Under the pieces are notes generated by a model, which made no database searches, had not been told where the DNA came from, and worked only from the letters and a program-made list of their open reading frames with translations. Positions 7,874-17,238 of a DNA stretch of 64,000 bases are shown one piece after another. Source of the DNA: Spirosomataceae bacterium TFI 002 (lineage in GTDB: Bacteria; Bacteroidota; Bacteroidia; Cytophagales; Spirosomataceae); NCBI GenBank assembly GCA_900230115.1, contig LT907983.1, positions 434,001 to 498,000 of the forward strand, written 5' to 3'. Numbering within the stretch: position 1 is the first letter of the stretch; every line of letters starts with the position of its first letter. The position numbers and the translations under genes are program-made.

Positions 7874-9106
7874 ATGGCGAAAACGCAACTCTTGATGCCC
7901 GCAATGGGAGAAAGTATTTTCGAATGCACAGTGCTGAATTGGCTTATTGAAGAAGGCAGCACAGTAGCTGTTGATGATATGATTTTGGAAGTAGCCACGG
8001 ACAAAATTGATACAGAGATTGGAGCAACTCATGCAGGAACAATTCTAAAGTTTTTAGTAAATGTTGGTGATATTGTTCCCATTGGAAGTCCAATTTGTGA
8101 AATAGAAATAGATGGAGACTTCGTAGAAGAATCGCCGGAAATTGCTGCTTTAGCTGAAGAGCTGAACAAAGATATTGTAGAAATTAAAGAAAGCTACACC
8201 TCCAATGGAGTGAAAGATAGTGACCGCTTTTATTCTCCTCTAGTACTAAACATTGCTAAAGAGGAAGGAATATCTACCAAAGAGCTCAATAAAATTAAAG
8301 GAACTGGACTAGAAGGCAGAGTTACAAAAAATGACATGCTACAATATGTCAAGGGTGGTAAGCAGTTCAAGTTAAAGCAACCAAGTTTTGAGTCAGGTAA
8401 AGACACAATAGTTGAAATGGATCGCATGCGTCAGATGATTTCTCATCGCATGATCGATTCACGTAGAATTTCTGCTCATGTGACTTCATTCATTGAAACT
8501 GATATGACTTCATTGGTAACTTGGAGATTGCGAAATAAAGATGAGTTTTTCAATAACACCAACGCCAGACTTACATTTACGCCTCTTTTGATCGAAGCTG
8601 TAGTAACTGCAATTAAGAAATTCCCAGGTATCAATGTTCAAGTAGATGGCATTAATATCATTCAAAAAGGTGCCATCAATATTGGACTGGCTGTTGCACT
8701 TCCTGATGGAAACCTTATCGTTCCAGTTATTCATAATGCTGACCAACTGAATCTTAAAAATCTCGCAATTAAATGCGATGATTTGGCCAAAAGAGCGAGA
8801 AACAATAAGCTAAAGCCAGAGGAACTTAAAGGAGGAACTTACACCATCTCCAATATTGGTACTTTCGGAAATATCGCTGGAACACCTATTATCATGCAAC
8901 CTCAAGTAGCTGTAATTGCTTTTGGAGCGATTGTGAAAAAGCCAGCCGTTGTAGAAACCGAATTAGGAGACATGATTGCTATCAGACAAAAAATGATCAT
9001 CTCTCACTCTTATGACCACAGAGTAATAGATGGTTCTTTGGGTGGACTTTTTGTAAAAGAAGTTTCTGATAACTTGGAAAAGTTTGACCTAAACAGAAAA
9101 TTCTAA
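7874..9106 (+). CDS. Dihydrolipoamide acyltransferase (E2) of a 2-oxo acid dehydrogenase complex
   Basis: 410 residues. There is an N-terminal lipoyl domain with lipoyl-lysine K44 in EVATDKIDTEIG. The peripheral-subunit binding domain is around residues 118-155 (YSPLVLNIAKEEGIS...GTGLEGRVTKND), and the C-terminal catalytic acyltransferase domain has the SHSYDHRVIDG active site (His and Asp). There is one lipoyl domain only, the layout of branched-chain or 2-oxoglutarate type E2s. The sequence alone does not fix the substrate, and no E1 or E3 gene is nearby. It abuts cinA with no gap and lies 6 bases before the MBOAT gene. Confidence 0.92.
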   Translation: MAKTQLLMPAMGESIFECTVLNWLIEEGSTVAVDDMILEVATDKIDTEIGATHAGTILKFLVNVGDIVPIGSPICEIEIDGDFVEESPEIAALAEELNKDIVEIKESYTSNGVKDSDRFYSPLVLNIAKEEGISTKELNKIKGTGLEGRVTKNDMLQYVKGGKQFKLKQPSFESGKDTIVEMDRMRQMISHRMIDSRRISAHVTSFIETDMTSLVTWRLRNKDEFFNNTNARLTFTPLLIEAVVTAIKKFPGINVQVDGINIIQKGAINIGLAVALPDGNLIVPVIHNADQLNLKNLAIKCDDLAKRARNNKLKPEELKGGTYTISNIGTFGNIAGTPIIMQPQVAVIAFGAIVKKPAVVETELGDMIAIRQKMIISHSYDHRVIDGSLGGLFVKEVSDNLEKFDLNRKF

Positions 9107-9112
9107 GCTCGC

Positions 9113-10543
9113 ATGGTATTTAATTCCTTTGAGTTTTTACTTTTCTTTCCGTTTGTAACACTTTTATATTTTGCCCTTCCTCACAAATGGCGTTGGGTTT
9201 TATTATTAAGTGCGAGTGCGTTTTTCTACGCCTACTTTAAGATTGAATACCTTTTCATATTAGTTTTTACCATCATAGTAGACTACTTCGCTGGTTTATG
9301 GATTGAACAAACTCAAGGTAAAAAACGAAAATGGGCACTCATAGCCAGTTTGGTAGCGAATATTGGTGTATTGGCTGTTTTTAAATACGCCGACTTTTTG
9401 ATCGGAAATGCCAATGCTGTGCTATTTAAATTAGGTGCTGAGACCTACGATCTTTTAGACATTTTGCTTCCAATTGGATTGTCTTTCCACACTTTCCAGG
9501 CTATGAGTTATACCATTGAAGTATACCGTGGTACAGTTCCAGCCGAAAGAAATATTGGTAAATATGCTCTCTATGTTATGTTTTACCCTCAGTTGGTTGC
9601 AGGACCAATCGAGCGACCACAGAATGTAATACCTCAGTTTCAGGTAGTGCACAAGTTTGACTTTCAAAGGGCAAAAAGTGGACTTAGATTAATGCTATGG
9701 GGCATGTTCAAAAAAGTGGTCATAGCTGATCGGCTTGCTGTATTTGTGGATTTAGTGTACAATGATCCCAACTCATATAGCGGAGCACCGTTGGTTATTG
9801 CAACCATTTTCTTTGCGATTCAAATATATTGCGATTTCTCAGGATATACAGATATTGCCTTAGGTGCAGCAAGAGTAATGGGCTTTAAGCTCATGAAAAA
9901 CTTTGATAGACCTTACTTCTCCAAAAGCGTTTCCGAGTTTTGGAAAAGATGGCATATATCACTTAGTACATGGTTTAGAGACTATTTATATATTCCGTTA
10001 GGAGGAAATCGAGTGCCGCGTTTGCGTAGATATTTCAATATCTTCTTTGTGTTTATGATCAGTGGCTTGTGGCATGGAGCAAGTTGGAATTTCGTGATTT
10101 GGGGCAGTCTACATGGCATTTATCTCATTTTCGGACAACTAACCGCCAACATTCAAAACAAAGTAATAGGGCTTTTAAAACATCCTTTCTTGATCAAGTT
10201 AGCCCATAACTTGATTGTTCTTTCCTTTGTGCTTTTGGCCTGGGTATTCTTTAGAGCAAACACAACCGCCGATTCATTTTATATCCTAAAAAATATGTTT
10301 TCTATCTCGAGTCATTCGTGGAAGGAGATTGTAGACCTAATTGGCCAAAAAGAACTCATTGCAGGCTTAATTGCGGTAGGAATTATGGAAGGAGTTCACT
10401 GGCTGCAGCGAGGGAGAGACCTAGGCGTGTGGGCGGAAACCAAGCCGAAATGGCAACAGTGGGCAATGTATTATATATTGTTTATTTCAGTTGTGTTCTT
10501 TGGAGTTTATAACAATACACAATTCATTTATTTTCAATTCTGA
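9113..10543 (+). CDS. MBOAT family membrane O-acyltransferase (AlgI-like)
   Basis: 476 residues, with about ten membrane segments. The MBOAT hallmarks are QLVAGPIERPQNVIPQF, FWKRWHISLSTWFRDYLYIPLGGNR and the invariant histidine in SGLWHGASWNFVIWG. AlgI-type proteins move acyl (often acetyl) groups from the cytoplasm to extracellular polysaccharide or other acceptors, working with an SGNH/AlgJ-like partner. Such a partner gene follows, overlapping by one base (TGATG). The acceptor is unknown, and no exopolysaccharide synthase lies in the window. Confidence 0.93.
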   Translation: MVFNSFEFLLFFPFVTLLYFALPHKWRWVLLLSASAFFYAYFKIEYLFILVFTIIVDYFAGLWIEQTQGKKRKWALIASLVANIGVLAVFKYADFLIGNANAVLFKLGAETYDLLDILLPIGLSFHTFQAMSYTIEVYRGTVPAERNIGKYALYVMFYPQLVAGPIERPQNVIPQFQVVHKFDFQRAKSGLRLMLWGMFKKVVIADRLAVFVDLVYNDPNSYSGAPLVIATIFFAIQIYCDFSGYTDIALGAARVMGFKLMKNFDRPYFSKSVSEFWKRWHISLSTWFRDYLYIPLGGNRVPRLRRYFNIFFVFMISGLWHGASWNFVIWGSLHGIYLIFGQLTANIQNKVIGLLKHPFLIKLAHNLIVLSFVLLAWVFFRANTTADSFYILKNMFSISSHSWKEIVDLIGQKELIAGLIAVGIMEGVHWLQRGRDLGVWAETKPKWQQWAMYYILFISVVFFGVYNNTQFIYFQF

Positions 10544-11541
10544 TGGGTCAAATAGCACAAATGGCAAAGAAGGTGATCATTTTCACAAGCCCAGTATGGC
10601 TTTTGGCAGTCGTCTACTTGGTATGCGATCCATTTTATGTACTTCGCCATTACGACGCCTATCCCGATAACTATCTTCATACCTTCAACAGAAATAGAAT
10701 AAGTACGCAGGTTTTTCTTAATGAAAACAAAGAGCAACAATACGATTCCTTTGTTTTTGGTAGTTCTCGTTCGAGTGTCTTTTATACCAAAGATTGGGAA
10801 AAGCATATAGACAGTAAGAAAACTTATCATTTTGATGCTTCAAATGAACCCATATCTGGAATTCATGGAAAAGTCAAGTTCATTGCAGAGCAAGGAAACG
10901 ATATCAAGAACGCATTACTCATTTTCGATAACGAAACATTCAAATACACTGCTGATACCGCCAATAGTGTCATTCATATTCAAGATTGGCGATGGACAAC
11001 ACAAAACAGACTGAGCTACCACTTGGTATTCTTTAAGGCGTTTTTTAAGGAGCTTTATTTTGTAAAATATTTCGATGTGCTAATCAATAAGAAATATAAA
11101 CCGTACATGTATGGCGTATTTGAGCCAAAACATATGCTTTATACTCCAGTGAAAAATGACTTTATTTTCCAAGAATACATAGACCGAATTGCCGCAGATT
11201 CGCTCAGTTACTACCAAAAGAATCCATTTTTTGAACGATCTAGTGAGATCTACGTAGAAACACCAAGTATTGAACCTTATCAAGTAGTATACCTCAATGA
11301 GATTAAGGCTATTTTTGAGAGTAAAGGGACAAAATACAAGATAGTATTTGGTCCAAATTATGATCAAAAAGGTATTTCGCCCACCGACTTGGAAATTGTG
11401 AAGGAAATTTTTGGGTCCGAAAATGTATTTAATTTTGCTGGAGTAAATTCGCTCACTGAGCCAGTAGGTAACTATTACGAAATCTACCATTACAAACCAG
11501 CAGTCGCTAGAACGATAATGGACAGCATTTATACCAAATAA
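10543..11541 (+). CDS. SGNH-like membrane-anchored partner of the MBOAT acyltransferase
   Basis: 332 residues. One N-terminal membrane anchor (IFTSPVWLLAVVYLV) is followed by an extracytoplasmic domain. FVFGSSRSSVFY contains the GSSRS block expected of an SGNH nucleophile loop, and YEIYHYKPAVARTIMDSI at the C-terminus supplies the late His region. Overall identity to AlgJ is low, so the call rests on these motifs and on translational coupling to the MBOAT gene. It is the last gene of the cinA operon and is closed by a strong bidirectional terminator. Confidence 0.7.
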   Translation: MGQIAQMAKKVIIFTSPVWLLAVVYLVCDPFYVLRHYDAYPDNYLHTFNRNRISTQVFLNENKEQQYDSFVFGSSRSSVFYTKDWEKHIDSKKTYHFDASNEPISGIHGKVKFIAEQGNDIKNALLIFDNETFKYTADTANSVIHIQDWRWTTQNRLSYHLVFFKAFFKELYFVKYFDVLINKKYKPYMYGVFEPKHMLYTPVKNDFIFQEYIDRIAADSLSYYQKNPFFERSSEIYVETPSIEPYQVVYLNEIKAIFESKGTKYKIVFGPNYDQKGISPTDLEIVKEIFGSENVFNFAGVNSLTEPVGNYYEIYHYKPAVARTIMDSIYTK

Positions 11542-11566
11542 AAAAGCTCCAATGAGGAGCTTTTTT
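11541..11566. terminator. Bidirectional terminator
   Basis: The inverted repeat AAGCTCC-aatga-GGAGCTT is flanked by an A run on the left and a T run on the right. It sits between the convergent SGNH-like and desaturase genes and can terminate both. Confidence 0.85.
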
Positions 11567-11590
11567 ATTCTAATAGACTTTCAGGATAAT

Positions 11591-12331
11591 TTAGACTTTC
11601 GGCTTAATTACTTTAGTCCAAGTTAAGAACTTAATAACAGGATAAGTAGGGTCTATTTCATACCATTTCTTTGCGAAATTACTAGACATTGGATGCTTAT
11701 GGTGATTGTTTTGAAACAACTCCCCCATCATCAAGAAATCAAACAAAAGACTATTCTTGCTTTCATCCTTATTGTCAAAGTTTTGATAACCGTATTTGTG
11801 TCCACTCCAATTTACTATAGCACCGTGAATAGGCCCCATTAAAAAGTGAACAGGTAATAAGAAAAAGAAACCCCAATGCATGTCAAAATACACAAATCCA
11901 ACAATATAGAAGGCAATGTATCCAATACCCCAAAAGAGTCTTGAACCCCAAGTATCTCCTAGCCTATCAATGATTTTCCATTCAGGTAGGTCTTTTGTAA
12001 AGCGTTCCTCAACCTTACCTTTATATTTTAGTACCGAGTTATAAATGTCTTTGGTTTTCCACATCATAGAAAAGATATTCTTGGTGTGATGTGGAGAATG
12101 TGGATCTTGCTCTGTATCACTATAAGCATGATGCATCCTATGCAAAACTGCATAAGCTCTAGGGTTTAAGTATGACGATCCTTGAGAGATATATGTCAAC
12201 ATATAGAAAAACTTCTCCCAAAACTTGTTCATCGTGAACATCTTGTGAGCAGAATATCTATGTAAAAAAAAGGTTTGGCTAAAAAGTGATAAATACCAAT
12301 GTCCTATAAAAAACGATAATGCAGCAACCAT
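11591..12331 (-). CDS. Acyl-CoA/fatty acid desaturase (delta-9 type)
   Basis: 246 residues. It has the histidine boxes of membrane di-iron desaturases (HRYSAH near residue 24, HRMHHAYSD near residue 65, NNHHKHP near residue 212) and an extra SGHKYGYQN. Four or so hydrophobic segments surround them. The enzyme introduces a double bond into membrane fatty acyl chains. It is shorter than many bacterial delta-9 desaturases (300+), but all boxes are present. A Bacteroidota-type promoter element lies about 50 bases upstream of the start. Confidence 0.92.
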   Translation of the reverse strand: MVAALSFFIGHWYLSLFSQTFFLHRYSAHKMFTMNKFWEKFFYMLTYISQGSSYLNPRAYAVLHRMHHAYSDTEQDPHSPHHTKNIFSMMWKTKDIYNSVLKYKGKVEERFTKDLPEWKIIDRLGDTWGSRLFWGIGYIAFYIVGFVYFDMHWGFFFLLPVHFLMGPIHGAIVNWSGHKYGYQNFDNKDESKNSLLFDFLMMGELFQNNHHKHPMSSNFAKKWYEIDPTYPVIKFLTWTKVIKPKV

Positions 12332-12382
12332 AAAATAAATTTAAATACAATAGCGGAACGTCATTGTTGATTCTAATTGTTC

Positions 12383-12390
12383 CAAAAATA
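12383..12390 (-). promoter_or_regulatory. Candidate -7 promoter element (TATTTTTG) for the desaturase
   Basis: On the minus strand this reads TATTTTTG, a match to the Bacteroidota TAnnTTTG consensus. Using the spacing seen at the SRP RNA, transcription would begin near 12378, giving a ~47-base leader. No clear -33 TTTG was seen. Confidence 0.4.
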
Positions 12391-12443
12391 AACATTCGGC
12401 TTAAAAAGTTCTTCTAATAATACAAGTTTTCTTGAAATAATGA

Positions 12444-13109
12444 TCAATAGTTTGTGAATGCAAATTGAACCAAATTAGCACCCATCTGTAAGGCACGAAC
12501 TCGTGCATCCTCGGTATCTCCATATACACTTTGATCTTCCCAGCCATTTCCAAGGTCACACTCAAAAGAGTAAAAACAAACTAAACGGCCTTCATAAAAT
12601 AATCCAAATCCCTGAGGTGGCTTATTGTCGTGTTCGTGGATTTTTGGTAAACCAGTTTTGAAATCGTATTTCTGATGATAGATTTCATGAGAGAATGGAA
12701 TTTCTAAAAAATCTAACTCAGGGAAGACCTTTTTCATTTCACGACGTATGAATTTATCTAATCCATAATTATCGTCAATATGAAGAAACCCACCTGCCAG
12801 TAAGTAGTTTCTCAAGTTTTCGGCCTCTGAGTTAGTAAAAACGACATTTCCATGACCTGTGAGGTGGACAAATGGGTATTGAAACATTTCTAAACTCCCT
12901 ACTTCTACAATATCATCTTCTGGATGAATATTGAGCTTGAGGTTTCTGTTACAAAACGATATTAAATTGGGTAAAGAAGTTTTGTTGGCGTACCAATCTC
13001 CTCCACCGCCGTATTTTACTTTAGCGATTTTGATGGATGGTTTCTGAGCAGAAAGGCTGTTAAAGCCAAATGCCAAAAATAGAAGTATTAAATATTTTTT
13101 AAAATTCAT
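12444..13109 (-). CDS. DUF4159 domain-containing secreted protein
   Basis: 221 residues from the ATG at 13109; an upstream in-frame TTG at 13124 is rejected because the signal peptide begins at this ATG. Signal peptide KKYLILLFLAFGFNSLSAQ. The DUF4159 body has VAKVKYGGGGDWYANKTSLPNL-type strands, FPFVHLTGHGNV, GGFLHIDDNYGLDKFIR, LDFLEIPFSHEIYH and a C-terminal RVRALQMGANLVQFAFTNY. The family has a glutamine-amidotransferase-like Rossmann fold and often accompanies MoxR/VWA clusters, although none is present here. Function unknown. Confidence 0.9.
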   Translation of the reverse strand: MNFKKYLILLFLAFGFNSLSAQKPSIKIAKVKYGGGGDWYANKTSLPNLISFCNRNLKLNIHPEDDIVEVGSLEMFQYPFVHLTGHGNVVFTNSEAENLRNYLLAGGFLHIDDNYGLDKFIRREMKKVFPELDFLEIPFSHEIYHQKYDFKTGLPKIHEHDNKPPQGFGLFYEGRLVCFYSFECDLGNGWEDQSVYGDTEDARVRALQMGANLVQFAFTNY

Positions 13110-13266
13110 GTAGTCGGATTGCAATTCATGTGCAAATTACAAACGAAAACGAGATAATACATATTAGATTTCTTTGTTTTCATTTTAAACCAATTTTCCG
13201 CCAAACATTGGCAAGAAACAATAGATTAGCCTATGTGTTATGTGTAGAATAAAGGATATAGTGTTA

Positions 13267-13608
13267 TTATGAATCAATCCACTCCTTAAAACGTGGGACT
13301 CTTTCTCTTGCCACTTCAACACTGTGCTCCGTAGGAATGTAAAGCTGAAGTTGCATTTTTCTATTAGGGAGAATTTTGATTCTTTTTATAGTTTCCAGAT
13401 TAACAATGTACTTTCTATTAATTCTAAAAAAAGACGATTCGCTAAGTTGCTTTTCCAGAGATGTCAAATTACTATCAATGGTGAATCTTTTATTATCGTT
13501 ATCAACCAAATAGACGGTCTTATCTTCAGCATAGAAATGACTAATTTCCGAACAATCCTTGAATTCAAGGTAGTTTCCATATCGTACGACAAACCGTTCT
13601 TTTTTCAT
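13267..13608 (-). CDS. LytTR-domain DNA-binding protein
   Basis: 113 residues, essentially a single LytTR domain without a receiver domain. Recognisable elements are DCSEISHFYAEDKTVYLV, TSLEKQLSESSFFRINRKYIVNL and the final VEVARERVPRFKEWI. LytTR domains bind DNA direct repeats. A stand-alone domain must receive its signal some other way or act constitutively. It is monocistronic, lying upstream of DUF4159 with ~160 bases between them. Confidence 0.88.
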   Translation of the reverse strand: MKKERFVVRYGNYLEFKDCSEISHFYAEDKTVYLVDNDNKRFTIDSNLTSLEKQLSESSFFRINRKYIVNLETIKRIKILPNRKMQLQLYIPTEHSVEVARERVPRFKEWIDS

Positions 13609-13673
13609 GAGATACTAACTTCAAGTACTACTTCATAATAAATACCTGTTAAATTGAATTGTTCAACAAAAGA

Positions 13674-13701
13674 AAACCCCACGCCGTTTGACATGGGGTT
13701 T
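13674..13701 (-). terminator. Terminator of the fasciclin gene
   Basis: AAACCCC...GGGGTTT inverted repeat just past the stop of the fasciclin gene. On the minus transcript the hairpin is followed by UUCUUUUG. Confidence 0.7.
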
Positions 13702-13721
13702 CTTAAGATAGTTCAACGCTT

Positions 13722-14618
13722 TTATGGTAATAAAACAGTATCAATTACGTGAACGACACCATTTTGAGCTTTTAGGTTTGCTGCAGTTACATTGCTACCT
13801 AAACTATTAGCACCTTTCACTACTACCCCATTAGTCAAATCAATATTCAATTTCTCACCATTAGCCGCTGAAACATCACCATTCATTAGATCACTACTGA
13901 ATACATATCCTGGTACAACGTGATATAACAAGATATTTGTGATTTGCTCATCACTTAAGGATGCAGGATCCACAGTTGCAAATAATTTATCAAAAGCTGC
14001 ATTTGTTGGAGCAAATACAGTGAATTCATTTTCAAGATTTGCCAAAGTTTCAACCAAACCAACTTTTTGAACCAAGCTCACTAAAGTTGAAAAATTAGGG
14101 TTGCCAACTGCAATCTCAACTATATTTTGTGATGGTGGAAGCAATACATTATTAATTACATGAATAACTCCATTGCTAGCTACTATATCAGTTTGTACAA
14201 CTTCTGTTCCACCATCTATAAACACGCCATTGCTACCAACGGATAGGAAAATATCACCGCCTCCAACTGTTTCTACACCACCTGTTGTTACTGCACTAGC
14301 TAGAACTTTAGCACCCAAGACGTGATTTAATAAGACCGGTTTTAGTTGATCACCTGTTAATGCATTTACATCAATTCCCGCTGCTGCAAAAGCGGCATTC
14401 GTTGGTGCAAAAACTGTAAATGGACCGTTTCCAGCTAATGTATTAACCAAATCAGCCTTGGTCAAGGCGGTTACTAAATCACTAAAATTTGCGTCACCTG
14501 CTGCAACATCTACAATTGTTGTTGGCATAGCAGCTGGAGTTTCTTCTTCTTCACAAGCCGTGAAAGCAAATAAACCGATAATTAAGAATAAGTAAATTGT
14601 TAGTTTTGAGTTTCTCAT
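13722..14618 (-). CDS. Two-domain fasciclin (FAS1) lipoprotein
   Basis: 298 residues. Lipobox ends at C22 (FAFTAC), followed by an acidic EEEE linker. Two FAS1 repeats follow. Each has an H1-like motif (FTVFAPTNAAF, present twice at roughly residues 67 and 200) and an H2-like motif (NGVIHVINNVLLPP and NGVVHVIDTVLLP). FAS1 domains mediate adhesion. The mature protein is Ala/Asn/Gly-rich and probably surface- or periplasm-anchored. It is monocistronic. Confidence 0.94.
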   Translation of the reverse strand: MRNSKLTIYLFLIIGLFAFTACEEEETPAAMPTTIVDVAAGDANFSDLVTALTKADLVNTLAGNGPFTVFAPTNAAFAAAGIDVNALTGDQLKPVLLNHVLGAKVLASAVTTGGVETVGGGDIFLSVGSNGVFIDGGTEVVQTDIVASNGVIHVINNVLLPPSQNIVEIAVGNPNFSTLVSLVQKVGLVETLANLENEFTVFAPTNAAFDKLFATVDPASLSDEQITNILLYHVVPGYVFSSDLMNGDVSAANGEKLNIDLTNGVVVKGANSLGSNVTAANLKAQNGVVHVIDTVLLP

Positions 14619-14813
14619 GATTTGTTTTGTTTAATGTTATGATTATTAAACTTAAACAAAACAAAAAGCGTTAGACACATTATCCCGAAGTGTAAATTTG
14701 ATGGAGCGAATCGTACTTATACAAGTATGAACTGTACATATTGAAATTCAACCAATGCTAATCACGTCTAAACCTGATTCCTAACAATCAACTCAAAAGC
14801 AAACTAAATAGAC

Positions 14814-15587
14814 TTAAAGTGTAATTTTGGTACCTATTTCCATACCATTTACGATGTCTACAATGACGTTTTCTCTTTTTCCATTTGCAATGTAGGTTGG
14901 AATATTCTTAGCTGCCGCTGCCTTGGCCACATTAAGCTTTGAAGACATACCGCCTCTACCTTCGCCTTCTTCTTTCTCCTTGTCAGCGACAAATTTCTCT
15001 ACGTTTTGACCAACCTTCACTGTTTTAATGAGCCTTGTGTGTTCATCATCTGGGTCACCATCAAAAAGACCGTCAGTATTGGTCAATATTATAAACATGT
15101 CTGCTTTTATAAGGTCGGCTACAAGAGAGGCCAACTCATCATTATCGGAGAACATGGACTTAGTAAGCGTTACTGCATCGTCTTCATTTGCAATTGGTAT
15201 CACTCCTTCCGACAAAAGGCCCTCGTAACAATTAATCATATTCTCGCGGTGTACTCCAGCATTAAAATCTCTTTTAGTTGCGAGTACTTGGGCACAATTC
15301 ATACCATAATCTCGAAAGAAATTGTAGTACAACCTCATCATTCTAGGCTGACCAATCGCAGAATATACTTGTCGTTTTTGTGCCTTATCTTTTATTTTGG
15401 ACTTACCCAAAACTTCCATTCCTGCAATTACAGACCCTGAAGAAACCAACACACAAATAATATCCTGCTCATATAAAGCGGCAATTTGACGGACCAAACT
15501 CTGTAAAACTGGACGTACTATCCTGTTTCCTTTGTTGGTCATAACATTGGTACCTACTTTAATTACTACTCTTTTCTTATACTTCAT
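14814..15587 (-). CDS. proB: Glutamate 5-kinase, kinase domain only
   Basis: 257 residues. Amino-acid-kinase fold: VVIKVGTNVMT at the N-terminus, VLVSSGSVIAGMEVLG for substrate binding, PIANEDDAVTL, then FSDNDELASLVADLIKADMFIILTNTDGLFDGDP and GRGGMSSKLNVAKAA. The enzyme phosphorylates glutamate, the first step of proline synthesis. The C-terminal PUA domain of the E. coli enzyme is missing, as in many Bacteroidota. The usual partner proA is not adjacent. The residue range 205-220 (EKEEGEGRGG) is a charged loop before the GMSSK motif. Confidence 0.93.
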   Translation of the reverse strand: MKYKKRVVIKVGTNVMTNKGNRIVRPVLQSLVRQIAALYEQDIICVLVSSGSVIAGMEVLGKSKIKDKAQKRQVYSAIGQPRMMRLYYNFFRDYGMNCAQVLATKRDFNAGVHRENMINCYEGLLSEGVIPIANEDDAVTLTKSMFSDNDELASLVADLIKADMFIILTNTDGLFDGDPDDEHTRLIKTVKVGQNVEKFVADKEKEEGEGRGGMSSKLNVAKAAAAKNIPTYIANGKRENVIVDIVNGMEIGTKITL

Positions 15588-15955
15588 AAAACACTAAAAA
15601 TAAACATAATTGGAGATTCAGAATCTTAATAAAGACCTGTCTTCAATTTTAACAATAAAAATTAAGGATATATACGGCAAGTTTACCGTAAGGGAGTTTT
15701 TAAACAAACCCCCAATGATGTAAAATTGTGGAACAAACGGATATACTTACCATATTTGATGTTTATACGTTAATTACTAACGTACAATTATCCCACAAAG
15801 ATACGCTTCTATTCTCAAAATGACCGGAAGTAGCAAATGAATTATAAAAGACTTGAAATGTATTAAGAAGAAAACACCATCTAAAACACAAAAGAATAGT
15901 TACACGAAGAGGCTGGATTCTCACCTGTAGACCTTTAAACAAACTATATTACTAA
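15588..15955. other. Gene-free intergenic stretch between proB and rsmE
   Basis: About 370 AT-rich bases without a convincing frame. Two small inverted repeats are visible: TACGG/CCGTA around 15672-15689 and ACGTTA/TAACGT around 15767-15783. No promoter or RNA gene could be assigned. Confidence 0.5.
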
Positions 15956-16642
15956 CTACATTAAATTTAAAAGTGTAACTCCTACTAGTCCGGCAGTTTC
16001 TGTCCTTAACCTTGACTCGCCCATAGTAACTTGCTTATAACCAGCTTCATTAAGCATAACTAATTCCGCAGGATCAAAATCCCCTTCAGGACCGATAAGT
16101 AAAAGTACATTTTCGTTTAATGACGTTGCCATCAAAGAATTGGAGTCTTCGGACAAATGAGCAACTAAGCATTGCTCACTTTCTACTCCTGCAATAAAAC
16201 TCTTTAGAGACTCGAGCTCATTAATTTTCGGGATGTAGGCTTTCAGAGACTGCTTCATAGCTGAAACCGCTATTCGCTCAATTCTATCTGTTTTCACAAC
16301 TTTTCGTTCCGAATTTTTACATAAAATAAAACTGATTTCGTTTATGCCTATTTCAACTGCTTTTTCAACGAAATAAGTAATTCTATCTATATTTTTTGTA
16401 GGAGCAATAGCAATGTGTATATACCTCTTGGACTTGTTCCATTCCAAGGTTTTTTCAAGCACCTCTAAGGAGCAAGATTTTGTATTGGCATCTATGATTT
16501 CACAATGAAAGAGGCCTCCCTTTCCATCCACTACATGGATTTTATCTCCATTTTGCTTTCTAAGTACCTTGACACAGTGCCTAGAGTCATCTGCATCCAA
16601 GGTAAATGGCTCCACAAAGTTAGGCTGATAAAAAAGCTGCAT
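15956..16642 (-). CDS. rsmE: 16S rRNA (uracil1498-N3)-methyltransferase
   Basis: 228 residues. N-terminal PUA-like domain (HCVKVLRKQNGDKIHVVDGKG), then a SPOUT methyltransferase domain with KAVEIGINEISFI, the SAM-binding knot LLIGPEGDFDPAEL and the final MGESRLRTETAGLVGVTLL. It methylates U1498 of 16S rRNA. Its start codon overlaps the stop of the upstream hypothetical gene by one base (TAATG), so the two are translationally coupled. Confidence 0.95.
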   Translation of the reverse strand: MQLFYQPNFVEPFTLDADDSRHCVKVLRKQNGDKIHVVDGKGGLFHCEIIDANTKSCSLEVLEKTLEWNKSKRYIHIAIAPTKNIDRITYFVEKAVEIGINEISFILCKNSERKVVKTDRIERIAVSAMKQSLKAYIPKINELESLKSFIAGVESEQCLVAHLSEDSNSLMATSLNENVLLLIGPEGDFDPAELVMLNEAGYKQVTMGESRLRTETAGLVGVTLLNLM

Positions 16643-17181
16643 TAGTCCTCGTCGTCTGAATGTTTAAAGCTTATTTGAGTGGTATCAAGCTCCAAAGCCC
16701 CACTGTTAAACTCATTGATAAACTTTGTAATAACCCTATCATCAATTTCGTCTACATTGAGAACCACCTCAAGCCCAATTCCGTATTCGAAACTAAGGTC
16801 TTCCTCTATTGTTTCAGAAACCGTTACAGACTCATCCTCTTCAAGCTCTTCTACATACTCTTGTACAAGCTGATCTGCGTCCTCATTTGCTTTATATCGC
16901 TCGTTTCTGAGCTCCAAAGGTACAAAGTCCTTAAACTTCTTTTTTACCAAAGCTTCTGCTTCTTCCAAAAGCTTACTTGAGTGCTGCATTCTTAGTGTAA
17001 ACATTGCAACATCATATATTACCTCATCTCCGTTTTTGCGACCTACAAACTGAAATTGAGCATACTCACCCGTATCCTCTAGATCTATTTCGTCTTCAAC
17101 TAAAACAAATGGCAAGCCTTCTTGCTCACACTCCCTTTTAAGGTTTTCTATCTCTATTGGATCGTACCCTGGATTCTTCAT
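16642..17181 (-). CDS. Conserved acidic hypothetical protein upstream of rsmE
   Basis: 179 residues, very acidic (runs such as ELEEDESVTVSETIEEDL). I do not recognise a named domain. An ordered N-terminal part (VLVEDEIDLEDTGEYAQFQFVGRKNGDEVIYDVAMF) looks like an alpha/beta module, and the C-terminal ~70 residues are largely charged. No signal peptide or membrane segment. It is coupled to rsmE and preceded by a promoter element matching TAnnTTTG on the minus strand. Confidence 0.75.
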   Translation of the reverse strand: MKNPGYDPIEIENLKRECEQEGLPFVLVEDEIDLEDTGEYAQFQFVGRKNGDEVIYDVAMFTLRMQHSSKLLEEAEALVKKKFKDFVPLELRNERYKANEDADQLVQEYVEELEEDESVTVSETIEEDLSFEYGIGLEVVLNVDEIDDRVITKFINEFNSGALELDTTQISFKHSDDED

Positions 17182-17207
17182 TCTTGTTAAATTTAGTATT
17201 GAGGCCT

Positions 17208-17215
17208 CAAATATA
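17208..17215 (-). promoter_or_regulatory. Candidate -7 element (TATATTTG) for the hypothetical-rsmE operon
   Basis: The minus-strand match to TAnnTTTG places a start of transcription near 17203, giving a ~22-base leader before the ATG at 17181. Confidence 0.45.
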
Positions 17216-17230
17216 AGGGCTGTATTTTCT

Positions 17231-17238
17231 TATCTTTG
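17231..17238 (+). promoter_or_regulatory. Candidate -7 element (TATCTTTG) for the LTA-synthase-like gene
   Basis: Plus-strand match to TAnnTTTG, divergent from the element at 17208-17215. It would give a leader of about 107 bases, long enough to doubt the assignment. Confidence 0.3.

Noticed and set aside
13722-14618. T9SS sorting domain on secreted proteins
   Set aside because: I looked at the C-termini of the fasciclin, DUF4159 and PUL proteins and saw no T9SS C-terminal domain pattern; the fasciclin protein is a lipoprotein.
15006-15440. A 144-codon frame opposite proB
   Set aside because: Shadow frame; proB is intact and has all kinase motifs on the other strand.
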